From assembly GCF_003952005.1 (NCBI RefSeq), contig NZ_QXGJ01000011.1:24971-88970 (forward strand): a DNA stretch of 64,000 nucleotides, given 5' to 3'. The position numbers and the translations under genes were made by a program. Numbering within the stretch: position 1 is the first letter of the stretch; each line of letters opens with the position of its first letter. Below, piece by piece: positions 38,453 through 46,524 of the stretch. Source of the stretch: Bifidobacterium callimiconis. GTDB taxonomy: Bacteria; Actinomycetota; Actinomycetes; Actinomycetales; Bifidobacteriaceae. A model generated the notes under the pieces. It searched no databases. It had not been told where the DNA came from and saw only the letters and a list, made by a program, of their open reading frames with translations.

Positions 38453-39460
38453 ATGACGGGAAACACATTCAACGCCGACGCACTGCAGTTCGATCGCCAT
38501 CGTCGTCTGCGCACGAGCGCGGCGCTGCGCGATCTGGTCCGTGAGACGCATGTGGCGAAGGACGATCTGATCATGCCGGTGTTCGTCGATGCGACGATCA
38601 GCGGCAGTCAGCCGATCGCGTCGATGCCGGGCATTTCGCGTTTCGGTTTGGACACGGTGGCCACCGAGATCGATGAGATCGTGGAACTGGGCATCAAGTC
38701 GGTGATTGTGTTCGGCATTCCGAATCATAAGGATGACACCGGTTCGGACGCGTGGAGCGACGACGGCATCGTGCAGCGTGGCATTCGTCTGATCAAGGAG
38801 CGCCATCCCGAGCTGGTGGTGATCGCCGACGATTGCATGTGCAAGTACACGTCCACCGGTCATTGCGGCATCGTGCGCGATGGCGAGGTGCTGAACGACG
38901 AATCGTTGGAGTACATCACGCGCATCGCGGTGAGTCAGGCGAAGGCCGGCGCGGACATCATCGCGCCGTCGAATGCGATGGACGGCTATGTGGCGGCGAT
39001 TCGCGCGGGGCTCGATGCGGCCGGTTTCGCGCAGACGCCGATCATGTCGTATGCGGTGAAGTATGCGTCGAGCTTCTACGGGCCGTTCCGCGATGCGGCG
39101 GACGGCGCCCCGCAGTTCGGCGATCGCAGTGGTTATCAGATGGATCCGGCGAATCGTTTGGAGGCGTTGCGCGAGGCGGCGAGCGACGAGCGCGAAGGCG
39201 CGGATTTCCTGATGGTCAAGCCGGCGATGGCGTTCCTGGATGTGGTGCGTGAGGTGCGCAACGCGAGCGACCTGCCGCTGGTGGCGTACAACGTCTCCGG
39301 TGAGTATGCGATGATCAAGGCCGCGGCGGCCAACGGATGGATCGACGAGAATCGCATCGTCAAGGAGACGTTGACGAGCATCAAGCGCGCCGGCGCCGAC
39401 CTGATCATCACCTACTTCGCCAAGGACGTGGCCGCCCGCATCGACGAGCGGGAGTGGTAG
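38453..39460 (+). CDS. hemB: Delta-aminolevulinic acid dehydratase (porphobilinogen synthase)
   Basis: 335 residues. The zinc-type metal site is [15 protein letters not shown] (Cys128, Cys130, Cys138). The Schiff-base lysines are in [17 protein letters not shown] (Lys203) and FLMVKPAMA (Lys256). It condenses two 5-aminolevulinates into porphobilinogen. Start ATG follows GGGGG. It is followed by hemD across a 184-bp gap with family B palindromes. No hemA, hemL, hemE or later heme gene is in the window, so the pathway here heads to siroheme. Confidence 0.96.
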   Translation: MTGNTFNADALQFDRHRRLRTSAALRDLVRETHVAKDDLIMPVFVDATISGSQPIASMPGISRFGLDTVATEIDEIVELGIKSVIVFGIPNHKDDTGSDAWSDDGIVQRGIRLIKERHPELVVIADDCMCKYTSTGHCGIVRDGEVLNDESLEYITRIAVSQAKAGADIIAPSNAMDGYVAAIRAGLDAAGFAQTPIMSYAVKYASSFYGPFRDAADGAPQFGDRSGYQMDPANRLEALREAASDEREGADFLMVKPAMAFLDVVREVRNASDLPLVAYNVSGEYAMIKAAAANGWIDENRIVKETLTSIKRAGADLIITYFAKDVAARIDEREW

Positions 39461-39485
39461 GCGCTTTCTCGGCATAGCGGAGGCG

Positions 39486-39606
39486 TTCCCTCCCTCAGTC
39501 CGCCTGGGCGACAGCTCCCTCCCTTGGAGGGAGCACGCAGGGATTATTCTTTGTGCTCCCTCCGAGGGAGGGAGCTGTCGCGCAAACGCGCGACTGAGGG
39601 AGGGAT
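39486..39606. repeat. Pair of inverted family B palindromes between hemB and hemD
   Basis: 39487-39534 reads CCCTCCCTCAGTC-CGCCTGGGCG-ACAGCTCCCTCC..GGAGGGAGCAC. 39559-39606 is the opposite unit with hairpin GTCGCGCAAACGCGCGAC. Same arrangement as at 1249 and 13616. Confidence 0.8.
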
Positions 39607-39644
39607 CGCAACCCCACGCGCCCTCATAATTTCGGAGTTGACGC

Positions 39645-40469
39645 ATGACCATACTGATCACCTATCCACGGCATAAGATCCCGCAGGATCTGCAGGACCG
39701 ACTTGACCTCGCCGTCGCACCGGCGACGCCGATCTATCTGCCATTGCGGCATCTGCAGGCCGTGCCGCTGTCATCATCGGACCGCAATCACATCGCCCGC
39801 AGCGACTATCTCATCATCACCAGCAACTTCGCCTTGACCACGCTGATCGACCATATCCTGCCATCGCTCGCCTCCGCCTGGCACGGCACGCTGATCGTGC
39901 TCAGCCGCAAGATGGAGTCCGCCGCGAACGCCGCCGGACTGCACCACGTTCTGGTTCCCGACGAGGAGAACCGCCACGGTCTGCACCGTCTGCTCGCCGC
40001 ACTGACGCCCATGCTGCCAGCCGATGCCATCGTCACTGAACTGTGCGGCAACCTGCACGTCCCCGATTCGCACGAGTCCGCGCACCATGAGACGACCAGC
40101 CATGGGCCCTTCCACGAATCCGCCATCCCCAAAATCCGCATCTACGAAAACACGTGGGAGCCCGACGACGAGCAGCACGCGACAGACGAAATCCGCCGTT
40201 CGCTCACCGCGGCCAACACCCATGATCCGACGGTCAATACCGATATACGCATCAACCGCATCCTGGTAACAAGTCCGTCCGCCTACCAACGCCTGCAAGG
40301 CCTCATCGCCGCCACCCCAGAAAGTTTTTCGAAAAAACTAACCTATTACACCCTCGGCCCCAGCACCGCCCGCATCATAACCGCCGCCCATCACCCCGTC
40401 ATCCTCCCCACCACCAACACCAACGTCCTCCGCCAAACCCTCCTCCACCTCCTCCAAGACCTCGCCTGA
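39645..40469 (+). CDS. hemD: Probable uroporphyrinogen-III synthase (divergent HemD)
   Basis: 274 residues. It has two related lobes, as in HemD (ILITYPRHKIPQDL...DYLIITSNFALTTLIDHILP; then RILVTSPSAYQRLQGLI and YYTLGPSTARIITAA). The C-terminal ITAAHHPVILPTTNTNVLRQTLLHLL is typical of the family. HemD proteins are poorly conserved, so the call rests on this pattern and on its place downstream of hemB, in a region holding every other step to siroheme. It would invert ring D of hydroxymethylbilane. A His-rich insertion (about residues 142-152) lies in the middle. Confidence 0.85.
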   Translation: MTILITYPRHKIPQDLQDRLDLAVAPATPIYLPLRHLQAVPLSSSDRNHIARSDYLIITSNFALTTLIDHILPSLASAWHGTLIVLSRKMESAANAAGLHHVLVPDEENRHGLHRLLAALTPMLPADAIVTELCGNLHVPDSHESAHHETTSHGPFHESAIPKIRIYENTWEPDDEQHATDEIRRSLTAANTHDPTVNTDIRINRILVTSPSAYQRLQGLIAATPESFSKKLTYYTLGPSTARIITAAHHPVILPTTNTNVLRQTLLHLLQDLA

Positions 40470-40476
40470 CCTTTGC

Positions 40477-40831
40477 CCTCCAGCCCCGTGAGATTTTCAA
40501 CCGAGCCAATGCGCAGCGAGGCGGCCGCTGCACGGCGCTCGACCATATCAGCGAAGGTGATTTGATATTGCCCTTTACCTCCCGATGCGCCCCAATCCGG
40601 ACCGCCAAGCGGAGAGGGACGATGGACGGTGCTCGACCGTATCAGCAGGGATTTCTTCTTTTGCCCTTAAGCTCGTGAGATTCTCCGACTGAAAGCCAAT
40701 GCGCAGCGAGGCGGCCGATGCATGGTGTTCGACTGTATCAGCGGAGGTGATTTGATATGCTCCGCAATCAAATCACCGGAGCGAGGCCAAACGGCCCGAG
40801 TGTGTCGAACACCTTGCATCGGTCGCCTCGC
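40477..40831. repeat. Family A copy 4 preceded by two half-element copies
   Basis: The complete element is 40703-40831: arm GAGGCG(G)CCGATGCA(T)GGTGTTCGA with its complement, inner stem GTGATTTGAT with ATCAAATCAC, and the inverted core CGGAGCGAGGCCAAACGGCC. Two incomplete 5' halves precede it. 40500-40572 has GCCAATGCGCAGCGAGGCGG and ATATCAGCGAAGGTGATTTG. 40616-40665 has GGTGCTCGACCGTATCAGCA. GTGAGATT(T/C)TC..CCGA and GCCAATGCGCAGCGAGGCGG are repeated directly. It fills the gap between hemD and the next gene. Confidence 0.8.
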
Positions 40832-40862
40832 GACCAAAGCAACCCTCAGTCAGAGAATCCCT

Positions 40863-41333
40863 TCACAGCATCCCCCATGAGCGCGCATACTCCACCCGAA
40901 TCTCAAAGTCCCCTTCGTCGAATCCCGCATCCAGCAGCTCCCGTTCGAGCCGTTCGTAGGATTCCCCGTCGCGTTCGGCGCGCACGCCTTTCCACGAGAT
41001 GGTGATCTGCCAGTCGTCGGCGGCGCTGATGGATCGCAGTGTGCGCAGCACGCGTTCCACCACGGTGGCGCGTTCCACGCGTTCGCTGAGCGATCGGGAT
41101 GCTTCGTCGAGCGAGAGTCGGGTGCGGCGGAACGGTCCGTCGGTGAAGGGGATGCCGACGATCACGTGCCAGACGACGGGCAGTCCGCTGCCGGAGTCGA
41201 CGTAGTCGTCGCGCCTGTCACGCTCGTCGATCTGAGACTCGTCTGCATAGGCGCCGTTCGTCCGTCCGTATTCCACTCCGGCGGCGAATGCATCGCCCAC
41301 GGGTCGGGTCTTCAGCAGGGTTGCGAAACTCAT
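40863..41333 (-). CDS. Hypothetical protein, 156 residues
   Basis: A charged soluble protein (acidic and arginine-rich) with a middle part VWHVIVGIPFTDGPFRRTRLS and a predicted amphipathic helix (SLSERVERATVVERVLRTLRSI). I recognise no family. The ATG at 41333 has a perfect AAAGGAG. It lies 113 bp downstream of the TauZ/YeiH-type gene on the same strand. A strong hairpin between them may separate the transcripts. Confidence 0.7.
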   Translation of the reverse strand: MSFATLLKTRPVGDAFAAGVEYGRTNGAYADESQIDERDRRDDYVDSGSGLPVVWHVIVGIPFTDGPFRRTRLSLDEASRSLSERVERATVVERVLRTLRSISAADDWQITISWKGVRAERDGESYERLERELLDAGFDEGDFEIRVEYARSWGML

Positions 41334-41398
41334 GAGATTGCTCCTTTGGTATGGCGGGTATGACGTTGGGTGGATGGGACGGATGCGATGCGTGATGG

Positions 41399-41441
41399 AC
41401 GGCCGTCGGCGCGAATGTTGCGAGTCCACGCCGACGGCCGT
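41399..41441 (-). terminator. Hairpin downstream of the TauZ/YeiH-type gene
   Basis: ACGGCCGTCGGCG (41399-41411) pairs perfectly with 41429-41441. It begins 6 bp after the stop at 41447. No T-run follows, so it is either a weak terminator or an mRNA 3'-stabilising stem. Confidence 0.55.
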
Positions 41442-41446
41442 GTATG

Positions 41447-42919
41447 TCAGGCCACCGGAATGGTGGACCAGAAGCCGGGCAGGATCACCGCGGAGAGCAC
41501 GAAGCCGAGCACGATGTTGACCAGTGCGCCGATGCTGAACGCGGCGGCGGGCTTCCATCCGAGGGAGGAGAGCTGGCCGAAGCGCGTGGTCAGGCCGATG
41601 GACAGGAACGTGAACGTGAAGGCCCACGTGCGCAGTTCCTTGATGGGGGTGATCAGGTCGTTGGTGACGCCGGCGGATGCGGCGGCGCCCGCCACGGTGA
41701 TCACGATGGTGAGGAAGATGGATGCGACGAAGAATCCGATGACGAACTTGGGGAAGCGGTGCCAGATCTGCGCCACGTCGAGCTTCTGCTTGGGCAGGGT
41801 GGCGGGGTCGCGGCCTTCGGCCTTGGCGGCCTTGATCTGGTCCTGACGATCCCAGTAGGTCACGGCGATGAACGCGAGGATGAGGCACCATACGCCGATG
41901 AAGATGTCGCGGCCGACCACCTTCATGAGGGTGAAGGCGGCGATGCCCTGCTCGCCGAAGCTGCTGGCCGCGGTCACGCCGGCGGCGTCGGCGAATTCGG
42001 AGGTGCCGACCCAGGCGCCGGCCACGCCGTCGGGCAGGCCGAACGCCTTGCCGAGCGCGGTGAGCAGGAAGATGGAGATGATTGCCCAGACGACCACGAT
42101 GGAGATCACCGCGGAGACGTGCTCCTTGCGGCTTTTGACGGCGCTGCCCACGGCGATGCCGGCGGAGACGCCGCAGATGGAGCCGCCGGCGCCGAGCGTG
42201 GCGGCGAAGCGCTTGTCGAGTCCGAACAGGCGGGTGGCGGCGAAGTAGATGATCAGGAACGTGGAGACGGCGATGAACGTGGCCTGCAGGAACGCGACCG
42301 GTCCGGCCTTGACGATGGTGGTGAACGGCAGGGTGGCGCCGAGCAGCACGATGCCGACCTTCACGAACAGTTCGGTGCGCAGCGCGCCGCCGAAGAACCG
42401 TTCGAGATTGAACAGGTTGCCGAGCAGCAGTCCGATGACCAGGGCGACGAGCGGCGCCTCGAGGTTGTAGGAGCTGGCGAACTTTGACGAGCTGAACACG
42501 TTGACGATGAAACTCAGCACGAACAGGGCGAGGAATCCGCCGAGGAACGCCCGCACCTTGAGCTTGAGGAAGTATGCGGCCACGCCGAACACCACGGCGA
42601 ACAGGGCGAACAGGGCGATGATGTTGGGCAGGCGCTGGATGAGTCCGGCCGCGTGCGTGGTGACGCCGTTCTTGGTCACGTCGCCGCCGTTGAACAGGAA
42701 CGCCCAGTTGGCCCAGCTGGGTATCTTCGCCGCGAATATGTTGAAGGTGCCGCCGACGGCCCAGATCACGAATCCGAGTGCGACGATGCCGAGGCCGATG
42801 AATGTGGCCCACCAGTCCTCGCTGCCGAGGATCTTGCGTCCTTCGGCTGCGGCCGGCACCGCTTCCTTGACGCCGTGCTTGGAGGCACGGGTTACTGCTA
42901 TTGGCTGCGATTGCGCCAT
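41447..42919 (-). CDS. TauZ/YeiH-family (UPF0324) membrane transporter
   Basis: 490 residues with about 11 hydrophobic segments. GIVLLGATLPFTTIVKAGPVAF, GAGGSICGVSAGIAVGSAVK and SFGEQGIAAFTLMKVVGRD are typical of the putative sulfate exporter family, in which TauZ is encoded with taurine genes in other bacteria. A role in exporting sulfite or sulfate from sulfonate breakdown is inferred from family and from the neighbouring ABC and isl genes. It is longer than E. coli YeiH (about 349 residues) because of extra N-terminal segments. The start follows AGAGGGGGAA and a long CA-rich leader. Confidence 0.82.
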   Translation of the reverse strand: MAQSQPIAVTRASKHGVKEAVPAAAEGRKILGSEDWWATFIGLGIVALGFVIWAVGGTFNIFAAKIPSWANWAFLFNGGDVTKNGVTTHAAGLIQRLPNIIALFALFAVVFGVAAYFLKLKVRAFLGGFLALFVLSFIVNVFSSSKFASSYNLEAPLVALVIGLLLGNLFNLERFFGGALRTELFVKVGIVLLGATLPFTTIVKAGPVAFLQATFIAVSTFLIIYFAATRLFGLDKRFAATLGAGGSICGVSAGIAVGSAVKSRKEHVSAVISIVVVWAIISIFLLTALGKAFGLPDGVAGAWVGTSEFADAAGVTAASSFGEQGIAAFTLMKVVGRDIFIGVWCLILAFIAVTYWDRQDQIKAAKAEGRDPATLPKQKLDVAQIWHRFPKFVIGFFVASIFLTIVITVAGAAASAGVTNDLITPIKELRTWAFTFTFLSIGLTTRFGQLSSLGWKPAAAFSIGALVNIVLGFVLSAVILPGFWSTIPVA

Positions 42920-43017
42920 GATGTTCCCCCTCTTCTTGTACGCGCACCCGTCCGATCCCCATCGGCGCAGATACGCGGTTCCCCAGTGGTCTAAGCGTGT
43001 GTTCGCTTATCGATATG

Positions 43018-43097
43018 ATCTGGTTTGCCTGTTTGGCTTACTGATTTGGTTTGTTGATTTGATTATCTGTTGTGTTGGTTGTTGATTGTTGTGGCCG
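43018..43097 (-). other. CAA-rich leader upstream of the TauZ/YeiH-type gene
   Basis: The plus strand is almost only G and T over about 75 bases. The minus-strand RNA would therefore be an unstructured A/C-rich leader (CAACAATCAACAACCAACAC and similar). It begins about 100 bases before the start codon. The rest of gap 42920-43346 holds no gene that I can see. Confidence 0.5.
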
Positions 43098-43271
43098 CAA
43101 CGGAACGGATCAGGTCAGATGCCGCGATCACGTATTGAATTCCCCCGACGTGTGTCCCCCACCGTCAATTGAATCCCGTCGTTGCGAAACGTTGTGCGAC
43201 AACCTTCGTTCCGTTGCGTAGTTACGATGCTAACGACATGGCCGACCCCGGCGCAAGCCTTGCGTTACAAC

Positions 43272-43319
43272 AAAAATCCGCGCGTCGCCATCGAAAGAAT
43301 CGATAACGTCGCGCGGATC
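43272..43319 (-). terminator. Intrinsic terminator after the second sulfonate ABC operon
   Basis: ATCCGCGCG(T)CG (from 43275) pairs with its complement ending at 43318, followed by TTTTTG on the minus strand. It is 28 bp after the ATPase stop at 43347. Confidence 0.75.
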
Positions 43320-43346
43320 GTACAACGGATGAATTTACGGATCGGC

Positions 43347-44096
43347 TCAGGCGAAGAACTCCGTATAGATGGCGTCCTTGGCGCGGTTGAACGCCTCGCC
43401 CACACGCTTGCGCGGCACGCCCAGATCGACGTGCTCCACGCGTTTGATCTCGCCGGGATGCGGTTTCATCACCACCACGGTCTGCCCCAGGTACACGGCC
43501 TCGTCGATGTCGTGCGTCACGATCACCATCGTGATGTGCTCGGCCTGCCAGATGCGCAGCAGCTGGTCCTGCAATTTGATCTTGGTGATGGCGTCGAGTG
43601 CGCCGAACGGTTCGTCGAGCAGCAGGATCTTCGGCCGGTTGGCCAGTGCGCGGGCGATGGCCACACGCTGCGCCATACCGCCGGACAGCTGTTTCGGCAA
43701 CGACTTCTCGAATCCGGTGAGCCCCACCAGATCGATGTACTCCTGAATGTAGTCATCGTCGTTCTTGCGGTCGTCGGGCAGAGCGAAACGGATGTTGTCG
43801 CGTACGGAGAACCACGGCAGCAGACGGTGGTCCTGAAACACGAATCCCTTGTCTCGCCCCGGGCCGTCGATCGGCTCGCCGTTCATGAGCGCCGTGCCGT
43901 CGTAGTCGGTGTCGAGTCCGCCGATGATGCGCAGCAGCGTGGACTTACCGCATCCGGACGGGCCGATGATCGAGGTGAATCCGCCGCGCGGCAGCGATAA
44001 TGTCACGTCGTGCAGCGCCTCGACGTCGCCGTCGTCGGTGTGGAAGGTCTTGGTGAGATTGCGAATGTCGATGATGCTGTCGGTCATGTCTGCCAT
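43347..44096 (-). CDS. ssuB: Sulfonate-type ABC transporter ATPase
   Basis: About 249 residues with Walker [11 protein letters not shown]-loop [11 protein letters not shown], signature LSGGMAQR and Walker [13 protein letters not shown]. It is typical of the SsuB/TauB/NrtD group. It powers import through the adjacent permease and binding protein. The exact start is uncertain: ATGs at 44126, 44096 and 44087 are in frame. I chose 44096 because AGAGGA lies upstream. It is the last gene of the ssuA-ssuC-ssuB operon. Confidence 0.88.
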   Translation of the reverse strand: MADMTDSIIDIRNLTKTFHTDDGDVEALHDVTLSLPRGGFTSIIGPSGCGKSTLLRIIGGLDTDYDGTALMNGEPIDGPGRDKGFVFQDHRLLPWFSVRDNIRFALPDDRKNDDDYIQEYIDLVGLTGFEKSLPKQLSGGMAQRVAIARALANRPKILLLDEPFGALDAITKIKLQDQLLRIWQAEHITMVIVTHDIDEAVYLGQTVVVMKPHPGEIKRVEHVDLGVPRKRVGEAFNRAKDAIYTEFFA

Positions 44097-44143
44097 GTTC
44101 TGCGAATCCTCTGCGAATCCGTTCATCCGTCCGTCGGCGCCGG

Positions 44144-45040
44144 TCACAGCCAGTTGACGATGCGACGGCGCTGCCACTGCACGAAGTCGTCCATGAGCTT
44201 GCCGATCACGCCGATGATGAGCATGGCGAGGATCACCACGTCGGGGCGGGACATGGAACGGCCGTCGGAAAGCATGAAGCCCACGCCGGACGTGGCGCCG
44301 ATCATTTCGGCGGCGACCACGCAGATCCACGCGCCGGACAGGCCCAGACGAATACCGGTGAGGATCTGCGGCAGCGCGGCGGGCACGACCACCTGGCGGA
44401 TGAACCGCCACTTGGGGATCTCGTACGCTTCGCCGAGTTCGAAGTACCGCTTGTCGATGCCCTTGATGCCGTCGACGATGTTGACGAACATCGGGAAGAA
44501 CGCGCCGATGAAGATGATGTACACCTTGGAGTTCTCTCCGATGCCGAACCAGATGATCGCGAGCGGAATCCACGCGATGCCGGGAATCGGCCTGAGGATC
44601 TGCATGATCAGGTCGATGGCCCGCTCGAACCTGTGCGAGACGCCGGCGCCCACGCCGAGCACGGCCGCGGCTGCGAGCGCCACGAGGAAGCCTTCGAGCA
44701 CGCGTGCGATGCTCACCGCGATGTTCAGCCACAGTTCGCCGCTGGCCGCGTATTCGACCGTGGCCTGCACGATCTGCTGCGGGGTGGCCATGGCATAGGA
44801 CTGCGATCCGCCGAACGTCCCGTACAGCGCCCACGCCGCCACGATGACGACCGGCAGAATCAGGTACAGCACCCAGCCGCCGACGCCGGACGCCATCTTG
44901 GACCGGGAGCGGGCGCGCTTCCGGTTTGCCGTCGAAGTCGACACGGCGGACTTGGTCTGAGCGCGGTCCGGCCGCACGACCGTCGCATCCGTGGCACCCG
45001 CGCGGAGTGTCGATAATCCCGTAAGTACTTTCTCGACCAT
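44144..45040 (-). CDS. ssuC: Sulfonate-type ABC transporter permease
   Basis: 298 residues with about six hydrophobic segments after a basic 50-residue N terminus. The permease loop [37 protein letters not shown] motif marks the SsuC/TauC family. It starts 6 bp after the binding protein gene ends, with AAGGAG upstream. The preceding lipoprotein and following ATPase complete the transporter. Confidence 0.9.
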   Translation of the reverse strand: MVEKVLTGLSTLRAGATDATVVRPDRAQTKSAVSTSTANRKRARSRSKMASGVGGWVLYLILPVVIVAAWALYGTFGGSQSYAMATPQQIVQATVEYAASGELWLNIAVSIARVLEGFLVALAAAAVLGVGAGVSHRFERAIDLIMQILRPIPGIAWIPLAIIWFGIGENSKVYIIFIGAFFPMFVNIVDGIKGIDKRYFELGEAYEIPKWRFIRQVVVPAALPQILTGIRLGLSGAWICVVAAEMIGATSGVGFMLSDGRSMSRPDVVILAMLIIGVIGKLMDDFVQWQRRRIVNWL

Positions 45041-45046
45041 GATCGG

Positions 45047-46219
45047 TCACTCCTTCGCCGTGGTTGTGGTGGTTGATGTGGTTGCGGCGCCATGCGAGGC
45101 GGCGACCGCACCGGTGTCTCGTGTGGTGTCCGCGGCGGTCGATCCGTTCGTCGCCGTCACGAAGTCGGTGTCGATGAGTGCGTTCACGTCCACCTGGGAT
45201 TTGAGGATGCCGTTGCGCCACGCGAAGTCGCTGACCTGCGTGATCGCGTCGATGTCGTCCTGCTTGAGTTCGGTGGTGAAGGTCAGATGCGTCCAGATCC
45301 GCTTGAGCATGTCGGCGCTCACGCCGAAGTCCTTGGCCACGGCGTTCGCAGCCTTGTCGGGATCCTTGGCGATCAGGTCGGCGCCGCGCTGCACGGCGCG
45401 ATTGTAGGCGCGGATCACGGCCGGATTCTTTTTCGCATAGGCGGTGGTCGCATAGCTGACCATGTTGCCGCGCTTCACGCCGGTGCCGTCGGCGAGCACT
45501 TTGGCGGTGCCTTCGCTTTCCAGCTGGGTGACGTACTGCTCCCAGATCACGATCGCGTCCACACTGTGACTCTGGATGGCGGCCACCTGATCCTCGGCGG
45601 ACAGGTTCGCGGTCTGCACGTCGTCGAGCGTCAGGCCCTGTTCGGCGAGACGCAGCGCCAGCAGATGCTGCGCGTAGGAGCCGGTGGCGTAGCCCACCTT
45701 CCTCCCCTTGAGGTCGGCGACGGATGTGATGGTGGAGTCGGCGGGCACCATGATGGCGAGCGCCTTCTCGCCGTAGGCCACGTTCGACACGATGGTGACG
45801 TCCTGTCCGGTGGATTTGGCGATGATGGCGGGCAGGTCGGCCGCGTATCCGATGTCCTCGTTGCCGGCGGCCATGGCCTCGTTCACGAGCGGGCCGCTTT
45901 TGAAGGAATCCCACGTGTAGCCGGCGTTGACCTTGCCGAGTTCGTCCTTGAGATAGCCGAGCTCGTGCGCCACCCAGACGTCGGAGTACAACGGGTAGGG
46001 TTGGGCGGCAATGCGCAGCGTGGTCGTTGCGCTCTTGTCGTTGTTGCCCTGCAATGCCTTGGTGCCGGCGTCGGCGATGAGTTCGCTCGGCCACGCGCAT
46101 CCGCCGAGGGACAGCATGAGCGCGAGGGAGAGCGCCGCGGCGGAGAACCGGAATACGGATCGTATGCCATGGAATCCGCGAAGTCGTTCGCGTACACCAC
46201 TCCCGTTGCCTATGCCCAT
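45047..46219 (-). CDS. ssuA: Sulfonate-type ABC substrate-binding lipoprotein
   Basis: 390 residues. A lipoprotein signal ([11 protein letters not shown], lipid Cys near residue 40) is followed by an SsuA/TauA/NMT1-like binding domain: [40 protein letters not shown] and [16 protein letters not shown]. The C terminus is Thr/Ala-rich. Substrate could be taurine, isethionate or another sulfonate. The ATG at 46219 has AAGGGGA; the frame is open further but lacks a signal-peptide pattern. It is divergent from islA. Confidence 0.88.
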   Translation of the reverse strand: MGIGNGSGVRERLRGFHGIRSVFRFSAAALSLALMLSLGGCAWPSELIADAGTKALQGNNDKSATTTLRIAAQPYPLYSDVWVAHELGYLKDELGKVNAGYTWDSFKSGPLVNEAMAAGNEDIGYAADLPAIIAKSTGQDVTIVSNVAYGEKALAIMVPADSTITSVADLKGRKVGYATGSYAQHLLALRLAEQGLTLDDVQTANLSAEDQVAAIQSHSVDAIVIWEQYVTQLESEGTAKVLADGTGVKRGNMVSYATTAYAKKNPAVIRAYNRAVQRGADLIAKDPDKAANAVAKDFGVSADMLKRIWTHLTFTTELKQDDIDAITQVSDFAWRNGILKSQVDVNALIDTDFVTATNGSTAADTTRDTGAVAASHGAATTSTTTTTAKE

Positions 46220-46383
46220 CAGAATCCCCTTACGATGATGTCGCGCACGTCGTATCAAACCCCTGCGGCGAGCGCGTTGGTCACCATTATTCCCGCGGGA
46301 ACCGTTGCATACGAGCGAAAACGGCACTTTGCGGTAATCCAAAAATCTTGAGCCCCTTATCAATCTGCGCCGTTGCAACGATC

Positions 46384-46412
46384 TATGAGGCCTCATAACC
46401 AGCCCCTATAAG
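46384..46412 (+). promoter_or_regulatory. Shared promoter motif and palindrome upstream of islA
   Basis: TATGAGGCCTCATA (46384-46397) is a perfect 14-bp palindrome. Its last CATA begins the shared motif CATAAC-N7-TATAAG (46394-46412). The palindrome covers where a -35 box would be. The site is in the 305-bp region divergent between ssuA and islA and lies 113 bp before the islA start. Confidence 0.65.
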
Positions 46413-46524
46413 CGCGTTCGCCGATTTCCCCGTCAGGGCTTGAAAACGGCCGGTAAGCTGGGGTTCAACGTCGGCTCGTTGAGGGATGAGAGCCGGCGTC
46501 ACAACGTCACGATGGGAGACAATC

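Noticed and set aside
40863..42962. 699-residue minus-strand ORF
   Set aside because: The first 540 residues are a shifted frame of the TauZ/YeiH-type gene with Arg-rich nonsense. Only the last 156 residues, from the ATG at 41333 with its own AAAGGAG, look real.
43347..46100. 917-residue minus-strand ORF ending in an ABC ATPase
   Set aside because: The N-terminal two thirds are shifted frames of ssuA and ssuC. Only the ATPase part is a gene.
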